Assembly (NCBI RefSeq): GCF_030014955.1
Contig: NZ_JAGRPV010000001.1
Coordinates: 3,720,001 to 3,784,000, forward strand
Source of the DNA: Cohnella hashimotonis
GTDB taxonomy: Bacteria > Bacillota > Bacilli > Paenibacillales > Paenibacillaceae
Direction of reading: 5' to 3'
Length of the DNA stretch: 64,000 bases
This document shows, one piece after another, positions 53,154-60,553 of this stretch. A model generated the notes under the pieces. That model had not been told where the DNA came from. It saw only the letters and a program-made list of their open reading frames with translations, and ran no database searches. Both the position numbers and the translations under genes were made by a program. Positions within the stretch are counted from its first letter, which is position 1; each line of letters opens with the position of its first letter.

Positions 53154-55457
53154 TCACTCTTGTACTTGCTCCTGGTTTGGCACGATATGCATCTCAACGT
53201 CCCGAAGCTCGGCTGCCACTTCGCCTTGTTCATTCAGCCAGGTCAACTGCGAAACGGTCTTGTATCTCCCCCGACGCTCGCTCTGAAGGCGGCAGACGAC
53301 AGGTTGATTAAGCGGTATGGGCCGGTAAGCCGCATACGACCCGATCTTGGTTGGAAGGGTCAGTTCGCCGAACGTGCGAATGCCCCATAGCCGCGAGAGC
53401 TGCAGCCCGCCGTCGATCATCGCCGGGTCGATCCCGCCATCCCGATCCGACCACGCCGTCATTGCATCATGCCCGAGCTTCGCTTCCGCGCCTTCGCTGC
53501 CTGACAGCGTCAGCTCGCGAATGACCTGGAAGGCCGGACCGTGAAAAAGCTTGCTGCCGTCGTAGACGTCGGACGGCTGCCAGTCCCATGGCTCGATTCC
53601 CGCATGAGGAAGCGGCAGCGGCTCAGTCGGGATCGCATCCCGCTCCATGCCCATTTCGACGTCGGCCGCATAGTGAACGCGGCCTCCCTCTCCCCGAAGT
53701 TCGAAGCTCAGCCAAGCTTGCGCCAGGCCGTCCGTCCGGTCGCTGCACGTCAAGGTCAGCCGCTTGCGCGCGCCGTCCTCCGCCGCAACGACGATCCCTT
53801 TCTTAACATTCAGGTTTGAACACCGCTTGACGTCAAGGTACGGATATGCGGCCTTGGCGGCGCGCACGAACCAGTCCATGGCCATCGCGGCCGGCACGAC
53901 GGCGCTGCCGCCGATGCGATGGTCGTTCAGCCACGGCGCAAGCGACGCTTCCGGCAGAAACAATTCCGCGGTCCACGTTTTTTCCGACGCGCCTTCGATC
54001 AAGGTCGGCCTGTCCGCCGAGCGGCCGCCGATGACGACCTCCACAGGTCCGCCTGCGTCCGCCGTTTCCGCCACGAAAGCGGCGGTCCCCGCTTCCAGCG
54101 GAATCAGGTTGACGCCGCGCTGTTCAAAATGTTTCTTGAGCAGCGGACTGACCATCCCGCCGTCCCAAGGTCCCCAGTTGATCGACTTCACGATGCAGCC
54201 GGGGCCGCGCCGGATCGCCTCCGCTTGGGCGCACTTGTTCAGCACCTCGTTCGCCATGGCATAATCCGCTTGCCCGGCGTTGCCGCTACGCGCGGATACC
54301 GAGGAGAACAGGCAGATCAGCGTGAGCGGATCATTCTCCGTGACGGCCAGCAGCGTCCGCAGGCCCCCGACTTTCGTATCGAATACATAGTCGAATTGCT
54401 CGATCGTCTTGTCCGCGATCGCTTTGTCGGCCAGCACCCCTGCGCCGTGCACGATGCCGGTGACCGGCCCCCACTTCGCACGGATCGGCCGCAGCGCTTC
54501 CCGCAGCGCCTCCGCATTCTGCACGTCGACCGGTACATAGACGACCTCGGCGCCCAGTTCCCTCAGCGTCTGCAGATTGCCGGCAATCTCGCGGTTCATC
54601 ACAATGCGCTGCACGCGCCGGCCGAGCTCTGCGAGACCGATGACGGCGCCCTCCGCCTTCGCCTGTTCGAGCAGCGCGCGCTTCATCCCCGCATCGTCGG
54701 CGATCCCCCTGCATACGGCGGGCTCCTCTTCGAGCGGCGTTCTGCCGAGCAGGATGAGGCGCGGGCGCTCCTTCCGCGCCAGCGCCGCGATCGCCGCGGC
54801 CGTAACGCCTCTTGCCCCGCCGGATACGAGCAGCACCGCGCGTTCTTCCGCGCCGCTATTGCCGCCGCTTGCCCGTGCGGCGAGCGCCGGATCCAGCTCC
54901 AGCACCGGCGTCACTCTCGATCCGCCGCGCTGCAGGCCGACCTCGACTTCGGGGCCGCCTTCGGCCAGCTCCCGAAAAATGCGATCCGCGGCCGTCTCTG
55001 CCGTAAGCCCTGTCCGGTCCAGATCGATCGCTTTGACGGCCGCCTTCGGCCATTCGCGCGCCGCCGTCTTAACGAGCCCCGTCAAGCCGGCCGTCCATAC
55101 GCTCCGCGAAGCCGGCGCATCCGCCAGGCCGAACGAGCCGCCGGTGTCCTGCACCGTGACGAAGACGCCGCCCTGCTGTGCCATTTTCGCGGCCACCATT
55201 TTCGCCGCCTCGAAGGCACGGCGGTTGACCGAGAGCGCCTCTTCATCCGTGCTGATCGTCTTTAGCGCATCCAGCCATATGACAGCATCGGCTTCTGCGG
55301 ATATTGCCGTTACCGCGCGTGCCTGCGCCCCTGCCGCCTGCATGCGCCCGGCAAGCGCCGAGGCAATTCCGGTTCCGTCGTCCATGATCTCAACGGCCGC
55401 GCCGTCCCACAGGCCCGGCATCGCGAGGCCTGCCGCCGGCGCCGGGGCGGCCTTCAC
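53154..55457 (-). CDS. KR-DH protein, probable frameshift-fused half of PfaA
   Basis: A 767-residue reading. A ketoreductase covers about 205-480, with the cofactor loop SGGARGVT (212-219), the catalytic Ser in LFSSVSA (385-386) and Tyr399 in QADYAMANEV; an inactive structural half precedes it (about 20-195). A product-template or PKS-type DH follows, about 500-760, with H513 in NDHRIGG and D682 in AMIDGGLQ. The first start is a GTG at 55457 that has no Shine-Dalgarno sequence. The frame is open 45 bp further upstream to 55502, exactly the -1 position of a slippery A-AAA-AAG. I therefore think it is normally made as the C-terminal part of the preceding protein. It ends 15 bp before the megasynthase gene. 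Confidence 0.85.
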   Translation of the reverse strand: MKAAPAPAAGLAMPGLWDGAAVEIMDDGTGIASALAGRMQAAGAQARAVTAISAEADAVIWLDALKTISTDEEALSVNRRAFEAAKMVAAKMAQQGGVFVTVQDTGGSFGLADAPASRSVWTAGLTGLVKTAAREWPKAAVKAIDLDRTGLTAETAADRIFRELAEGGPEVEVGLQRGGSRVTPVLELDPALAARASGGNSGAEERAVLLVSGGARGVTAAAIAALARKERPRLILLGRTPLEEEPAVCRGIADDAGMKRALLEQAKAEGAVIGLAELGRRVQRIVMNREIAGNLQTLRELGAEVVYVPVDVQNAEALREALRPIRAKWGPVTGIVHGAGVLADKAIADKTIEQFDYVFDTKVGGLRTLLAVTENDPLTLICLFSSVSARSGNAGQADYAMANEVLNKCAQAEAIRRGPGCIVKSINWGPWDGGMVSPLLKKHFEQRGVNLIPLEAGTAAFVAETADAGGPVEVVIGGRSADRPTLIEGASEKTWTAELFLPEASLAPWLNDHRIGGSAVVPAAMAMDWFVRAAKAAYPYLDVKRCSNLNVKKGIVVAAEDGARKRLTLTCSDRTDGLAQAWLSFELRGEGGRVHYAADVEMGMERDAIPTEPLPLPHAGIEPWDWQPSDVYDGSKLFHGPAFQVIRELTLSGSEGAEAKLGHDAMTAWSDRDGGIDPAMIDGGLQLSRLWGIRTFGELTLPTKIGSYAAYRPIPLNQPVVCRLQSERRGRYKTVSQLTWLNEQGEVAAELRDVEMHIVPNQEQVQE

Positions 55458-55498
55458 CCCGTAACGCGCGACCGCGGGCCGATTGAGATCATGGATTA

Positions 55499-55528
55499 CT
55501 ACTTTTTTCCCGCGGACGCTCCGCCCTT
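55499..55528 (-). other. Candidate programmed -1 ribosomal frameshift site
   Basis: Minus strand: a Shine-Dalgarno-like AAGGGCGGAG ends at 55519, then 10 nt, then the slippery heptamer A-AAA-AAG (55508-55502) in zero-frame phase (GGA AAA AAG), then the stop TAG at 55501-55499. Slipping back one base continues GTA GTA ATC CAT into the KR-DH frame with no stop before it. GC-rich complementary segments (CGGCC at 55481-55477, GGCCG at 55452-55448) could form a downstream stem. This is the layout of the E. coli dnaX site. An undercounted A in the homopolymer would give the same picture. Confidence 0.7.
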
Positions 55529-58500
55529 GCCGAGCGCACGGTTCATGTAGTCGACGATTTCGCCAAGCGTGTTGAGCGCCGCCAATTCGCCCGGCTGCAC
55601 GTCAGGCAGCGCCGGCAGCTGCTCCTGCACGGCGGACAAAATCTCGACGCGCTTGATCGAGTCGATTCCGAGTCCCGCTTCGAGCTCGATATCGAAATCC
55701 AGCATTTCGACCGGATAGCCGGTCTTCTCGGCCACCACCTCGAGCATGACCGACCGTACGTCGCTTGCCTGCGCCTGCGGTGCTGCCACAGCCGCAACCG
55801 GCGCCGCCGGCGAAGGAATCGGGGTCGGAGCCGGCGGCACGTAAGCCGGAGGCGCAGCAACGACCGGCGCCGGCGGCATGTAGGCCGGAGGCGCGGCAAC
55901 GGCCGGCGCCGGCGGCACGTAAGCCGGAGGCGCGGCAACGGCCGGCGCTGGCGGCACGTAAGCCGGAGGCGCGGCAACGGCCGGCGCCGGCGGCATGTAG
56001 GCCGGAGGCGCAGCAACGGCCGGCGCAGGCGGCACGTAAGCCGGAGCAGGCACATACGGACTGGCTGCCGGCACGGCTGTCTGTGCGGGAACCGCAGCAG
56101 CGGCCGCCGCTTCAGGCATGGCCGCAAAAGCGCCGAAGCCGCCGGCTGCCAAGGCGCTCAGTCCGGCCAGCGAAGCTTCTACCGTGCGCAGGAAAGCGAC
56201 GTGTCCGTCCGCCATCGCGCGTTGATAGGCGGCATGCGCCTCGACCGTCTGGCGCTGCATTTCGGTGATCGCACCCAGCAGAATGGATTGCGTAGTCGGG
56301 TAGGTAGACAATGTATTTTCCTCCTGATTATCGTAAGTTCGGGCTATCGTTGTATGTGAAACATCATGCTGTACGTGGGCTTCTATTTCGATTCCGAAGG
56401 CGTGACCGGTGGCAATCTCATGGCGACCGGCTGCATCGGCGAATATCGGACCCGGCGCTTCCCTCATCGGAGGCACGATAGCCGCAGTCGGCTCAGTCAT
56501 CCGCAGCGCCGCGGCAGCGACCGGTGCAGTGACCGGCGCAGCGACTGGCGCAGCGACCGGCGCAGCGTCGGGCAACCTTGCCTCATTCGGCTTTGGAAGC
56601 GCCGGCGTACCGCCCTTAGGCGGATAAGGCCTTCCGCTGTTGACCCCGCTGATCGGTATCGTAAAGGCCGGCTTCGGACGGCTGCGCGGATCTTCCTCCT
56701 GTTTGTATTCGTCCCAGAACGGCGCAAGATCGACCGGAACGCCTGTGGCTGCAAGCCGACCGAGCGCATGCCACAACGCGTTCACGCCATGCTGTCCCTT
56801 GCGGTCGGTCGCTACGGCCACAATGTCCTTGTCCGGCAGACATTGCTCGACGAGCCCGGTGAGTACGGCGCTCGGCCCGACCTCAATAAACGTACGGACG
56901 CCGCGCGCATAAAGCGCCTCTACCGTCTCCGCGAACAGGACCGGCTGCGCGATTTGTTCGGCGAGCCGATCCCGCAAGCCGTCCGGCGACGAAGGGAATG
57001 GCTCGCCGTCCGCGTTGGACAAGACGACAGCCTCTCCCTCGCCGATCGGAACGTTCGTCATAAACGCGCGGAATTCGGGGACGGAGGAAGCGACGAGCGG
57101 CGAATGGAACGCCGTAGACACAGGAAGCCTTCTCGACCCGATGCCTTCGGCCGACAGCTTGTCCTCCAGGCGGCCGACTTCCGCCGCTTCGCCGGACACG
57201 ACAACCTGGCTTGGACTGTTATGGTTCGCGCATGCGACCGCTGCGCCGCTCTCCGCAATGAGCTCGCGAACCCGCCCGACGGGCGCGAACACCGCGCTCA
57301 TCGCGCCGCTTCCGGCAGATGCCGCAGCTGCCGCCGCCATGAGCTCGCCGCGCTTTCTCGCCGCCTGCAGCATGTCTTTCTCTTCCAGAATTCCCGCTGC
57401 GCTTAAGGCGGCAAGTTCGCCGAAGCTGTGACCGGCTGCGTATGCGGCCTGCACGCCCGCCTTGCGCAGCACCTGCAGAAGGGACTGGCTCATGGCGCCG
57501 ATGGCCGGCTGCGCCCACTGCGTCTCCTGCAGCCGGCCGCGCTGCGCTTCGAGCTCTTCTTTGGCGAAGACGGGCCGCGGGTAGACGATCTCTTGCAGGC
57601 CGACGCTTGCGTCCATGTCCAGATCGGCCGCCTTGTCCCACACGGTCCGGGCTTCGTCGAACGCCAGCAGCAGCTCCGCTCCCATGTTCAAATACTGGCT
57701 GCCTTGACCGGGAAACAGCATCGCGACTTCGCCGGGATTCGCGTCATAGGCATAATAGATTCCGCCGTTGTCGTCGATCCGCCGCTCCGGATGGCGGTCG
57801 AGCTCCGCAATGGTCTTCTCGAGCTTCATGCGAAGCCCGCCCAGGTCGGAAGCTACGAGCGCCAGCCTTGCCGGCAGCTTCGAATCGTAATCGGATTGCG
57901 TCCGACGAGCCAGATAAGCAAGCAGCCCGTCATCCTCAGTCAGGCCGGATAGCAGCTCTTCGCACTGCGCAAGCAGCGACGACGGATCGCCTGCGCTCAG
58001 CAGGAGCAGCTCGGACGGCATGCTCCGCAGCTTCCAAGCTTGGCGGCCCGGACCGTTATACTCCTCCAGGGTCACGTGAAAATTGCTTCCCCCGAAGCCG
58101 AAAGCGCTGACCGATGCCCGTCTCGGATGCGAAGCACCTCTGATCCAGGGCCGGACTTTCGTATTCAAATAAAACGGACTCCCCGCAATATCCAGGTTCG
58201 GATTGGGCCGCTCGACCTTGATCGTCGGCGGCAGCACCTTGTGCCGGAGCGCCATGACGGCCTTGAACAAGCCTGCGGCGCCCGCCGTGCCCTTCGTATG
58301 GCCGATCTGCGACTTGACGGAACCGAGCGCGCACCATTGCCGGTCTTCTCTCTCGCCGTCGTTGAATACCGAAGCCAGTCCTTCGAACTCCGCCGCATCG
58401 CCGGCCTTCGTTCCTGTTCCGTGCGCTTCCATCAGCTCTACGGTAGCCGGCGAATAGCCCGCCATGTCGTAGGCGCGGCGAAGTGCCTTGGCCTGTCCTT

Positions 58501-59452
58501 TGGAGACGGGCGCGTACACGCTTTTGGACTTGCCGTCGGAGGATGTGCCGAAGCCTCTCAGCACGGCATAGATCCGGTCGCCGTCCCGTTCGGCGTCCTT
58601 GAGGCGACGCAGGGCGAACATGCACAGCCCCTCGCCGAGCATCGTGCCGTCGGCCTGATCCGAGAACGGTCGGCAATCGCCCGTCGGCGAGAGCGCCGGC
58701 GTCTGGCTGAAGCACATGAACATGAAAATATCGTTCAGCGTATCGACCCCGCCCGTAATGACGAGATCGGACTTTCCGGCCAGCAGCTCCATCGCCCCCA
58801 TCGAGATCGAGGTCAGCGAGCTGGCGCAAGCCGCATCCACGATGCAATTCGTGCCCCCGAGGTTAAAATGGTTGGCGATTCTGCCCGCGATGACATTGCC
58901 GAGCAGGCCCGGGAAGGAGCTTTCCTTCCAGGGCACGTACTCGGCGGCGATGCGGTCGCTGATCTCCTGCACCTGATCCTCCGGCACGCCGCTTTCCCGC
59001 AGCGCCTTGACCCAGACCGGCCGCTGAATGCGGCTGCCGAGCTCGACAGTGAGCTCCGAAGCGGAGGCCGTGCCGAGAATGACGCTGATGCGATCCTTGT
59101 CGATCGCGCTGAACGGGCCGGAAGCGGCGTCCTCCAGCACGCTTTTGGCCACCATCAGGCCGAGGAGCTGGCTTGTGTCGGTAGCGGGGATGTTGCTCGG
59201 CGGCATCGAAAATTCCTTCGGATCGAACTGGACCTGCGGAATGAAGGCCCCCCGCTTGGCATAGGTTTTGTCCGGCGTCATGGGGGTAGGATCGTAATAA
59301 TCCTCAATGAGCCAGTGCGTAGGAGGGATATCGGTCATGAGATCCCGGCCCGCCATAATGTCGTTCCAGAATCCCCGGTTGTCGGTCGATCCGGGCAGCA
59401 GCGCGCTTACGCCGACGATCGCGATCGCTCCGGATCCTTTTGCATCGTTCAC
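55499..59452 (-). CDS. pfaA: Pfa-type synthase KS-AT-ACP subunit
   Basis: A 1317-residue protein. KS, about 8-465, with C209 in DAACASS, H344 in EAHGTGT and H385 in SQIGHTKG. Malonyl-type AT, about 575-910, with S676 in GHSFGE and H783 in AFHSP. Two linkers follow, the second made of 13-residue Ala/Pro repeats (about 1138-1205). One ACP, about 1228-1305, carries the pantetheine Ser1265 in LGIDSIKRVE. Canonical PfaA has four to nine ACPs and ends KR-DH, so a single ACP is unusual. The start is GTG with AAGGAGG seven bases upstream. It ends at a slippery heptamer before its TAG; -1 slippage would give a 2099-residue KS-AT-ACP-KR-DH protein. Confidence 0.92.
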   Translation of the reverse strand: MNDAKGSGAIAIVGVSALLPGSTDNRGFWNDIMAGRDLMTDIPPTHWLIEDYYDPTPMTPDKTYAKRGAFIPQVQFDPKEFSMPPSNIPATDTSQLLGLMVAKSVLEDAASGPFSAIDKDRISVILGTASASELTVELGSRIQRPVWVKALRESGVPEDQVQEISDRIAAEYVPWKESSFPGLLGNVIAGRIANHFNLGGTNCIVDAACASSLTSISMGAMELLAGKSDLVITGGVDTLNDIFMFMCFSQTPALSPTGDCRPFSDQADGTMLGEGLCMFALRRLKDAERDGDRIYAVLRGFGTSSDGKSKSVYAPVSKGQAKALRRAYDMAGYSPATVELMEAHGTGTKAGDAAEFEGLASVFNDGEREDRQWCALGSVKSQIGHTKGTAGAAGLFKAVMALRHKVLPPTIKVERPNPNLDIAGSPFYLNTKVRPWIRGASHPRRASVSAFGFGGSNFHVTLEEYNGPGRQAWKLRSMPSELLLLSAGDPSSLLAQCEELLSGLTEDDGLLAYLARRTQSDYDSKLPARLALVASDLGGLRMKLEKTIAELDRHPERRIDDNGGIYYAYDANPGEVAMLFPGQGSQYLNMGAELLLAFDEARTVWDKAADLDMDASVGLQEIVYPRPVFAKEELEAQRGRLQETQWAQPAIGAMSQSLLQVLRKAGVQAAYAAGHSFGELAALSAAGILEEKDMLQAARKRGELMAAAAAASAGSGAMSAVFAPVGRVRELIAESGAAVACANHNSPSQVVVSGEAAEVGRLEDKLSAEGIGSRRLPVSTAFHSPLVASSVPEFRAFMTNVPIGEGEAVVLSNADGEPFPSSPDGLRDRLAEQIAQPVLFAETVEALYARGVRTFIEVGPSAVLTGLVEQCLPDKDIVAVATDRKGQHGVNALWHALGRLAATGVPVDLAPFWDEYKQEEDPRSRPKPAFTIPISGVNSGRPYPPKGGTPALPKPNEARLPDAAPVAAPVAAPVTAPVAAAALRMTEPTAAIVPPMREAPGPIFADAAGRHEIATGHAFGIEIEAHVQHDVSHTTIARTYDNQEENTLSTYPTTQSILLGAITEMQRQTVEAHAAYQRAMADGHVAFLRTVEASLAGLSALAAGGFGAFAAMPEAAAAAAVPAQTAVPAASPYVPAPAYVPPAPAVAAPPAYMPPAPAVAAPPAYVPPAPAVAAPPAYVPPAPAVAAPPAYMPPAPVVAAPPAYVPPAPTPIPSPAAPVAAVAAPQAQASDVRSVMLEVVAEKTGYPVEMLDFDIELEAGLGIDSIKRVEILSAVQEQLPALPDVQPGELAALNTLGEIVDYMNRALGKGGASAGKK
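55838..56041 (-). repeat. 39-bp coding tandem repeats in the pfaA linker
   Basis: Five copies of a 39-bp unit encode the 13-residue repeat PAYVPPAPAVAAP, with Val/Met and Ala/Val changes between copies. They sit where tandem ACPs occur in related synthases, just before the only ACP. High DNA identity between copies implies recent duplication or copy-number change. Confidence 0.85.
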
Positions 59453-59464
59453 TGGCAGTCCTCC

Positions 59465-60178
59465 TTAATCACGTTCGCGCAAGCATGAAATCGCCAGCTC
59501 ATCGCTGGTCAAAACAACAGGTTCATCCGGAAATTGGGCCCCTTCCTCCGCGCAGACCGCCATAACGGCGCTGCCCATGCCGTACAGCCGCAGCGAACGG
59601 GGCATGGAGGCCATCGAGCCCGGATACGCGGGGTAAGCGTGCGCGAAGCCGCCTTGAATGACCACGTAAAAATCGCGCAGCGGCAGCGACATGCCTAGCC
59701 CCTCCGCTTTCATATAGCTCTCTTTGCAGGTCCACAGCTCATAGAAGCGGCGAAGCCGCTCCGGTTCGGGCAGCCCGAACAGCTGCTCTTGCTCCCGATC
59801 GGCAAAATAACGGCTTGCAATTGCGTTCGTATCGATCGGAGCCATCTGCTCGACGTCGATGCCGGCCGGCCGGTTGTGAAGGATGCACGCGACCCATTCG
59901 CCGCTATGGGACAAATTAAAATGAAAATCCGTCGCTTCCTTTATGTACGGCTTGCCGTATTCGTTCCTGGCAAATACGACGCCGCTTATCTGTCGCCCTA
60001 GTCGCTTGCGGAGCAAATACCGGATCAGCGACTCTGCGAGCAGCTTCCGGTCGCGATCAGCCTGCAGCCGGTAACGGCCGAGCCGGCTTCTCGTTTCTTC
60101 CGGCAGCTCCGATGCAAGGCCATCCGCGACTTCGGACGACAACGGTCCGGCGATGCGCACCGCAAAGATGTCGGGCAT
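59465..60178 (-). CDS. Sfp-type 4'-phosphopantetheinyl transferase
   Basis: A 237-residue Sfp-type PPTase, the PfaE counterpart. Motifs: FHFNLSHSGEWVAC (P2), GIDVEQM (metal-binding D-x-E) and LWTCKESYMKAEG (W-x-x-K-E-S-x-x-K). It adds the phosphopantetheine arm to Ser1265 of the ACP in the next gene. The start chosen is the ATG of MPDIFAVRI, seven bases after GGGAG; an ATG two codons earlier is too close to that site. It is the first gene of the operon and lies 12 bp before pfaA. Confidence 0.92.
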   Translation of the reverse strand: MPDIFAVRIAGPLSSEVADGLASELPEETRSRLGRYRLQADRDRKLLAESLIRYLLRKRLGRQISGVVFARNEYGKPYIKEATDFHFNLSHSGEWVACILHNRPAGIDVEQMAPIDTNAIASRYFADREQEQLFGLPEPERLRRFYELWTCKESYMKAEGLGMSLPLRDFYVVIQGGFAHAYPAYPGSMASMPRSLRLYGMGSAVMAVCAEEGAQFPDEPVVLTSDELAISCLRERD

Positions 60179-60471
60179 GGCCATTCTCCCTTGGCATATT
60201 AGATAAACTTTAGTAATCCGGGGACAAAACACGGTTATGTGCCCCTGAAACAACGACTTCCGTCAGACGAGCCGCGAGTCGTGGTTATCATGCATGCATT
60301 TTCTATTATAAGGGAATAATCCTCTATCGGGAACGATAAACATGTCGAAATGATAAGATAATTGTCACTTTGCGGAAGAAAAAACTACTCAAATAGTCTT
60401 ATTTCACCCCGTCTGCATCCATGGGCTTTTAACCGCAATCACGATTTGCTAAGGGTCTAAAGCTTCAATTC
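60179..60471 (-). promoter_or_regulatory. Leader region of the lipid operon with a possible promoter
   Basis: Minus strand shows a perfect -10 TATAAT at 60305-60310, about 125 bp before the PPTase start, but no good -35 (TTCCCG lies near the expected place). The region also contains the palindrome ATGCATGCAT (60292-60301 area) downstream of the -10. A non-sigma-A promoter or activator is possible. No gene is seen. Confidence 0.35.
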
Positions 60472-60510
60472 AAAAAAACCGATCCCGGTCGCTTGACCGA
60501 GATCGGTTTT
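60472..60510 (-). terminator. Intrinsic terminator of the secreted beta-helix gene
   Basis: Minus strand AAAACCGATCTCGGTC pairs with GACCGGGATCGGTTTT (one mismatch) around a 4-nt loop, followed by seven T. It is about 45 bp after the stop codon; the plus side also ends in TTTT, so it may work both ways. Confidence 0.88.
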
Positions 60511-60553
60511 ATTTCGTTTACAAGCATCCAGGTTCGTTATTTCTCTTTTAAAA

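Noticed and set aside
53138..53160. Second frameshift joining KR-DH to the megasynthase
   Set aside because: The megasynthase has its own ATG and GAGAGGAAG site, and no slippery heptamer is present at the KR-DH end.
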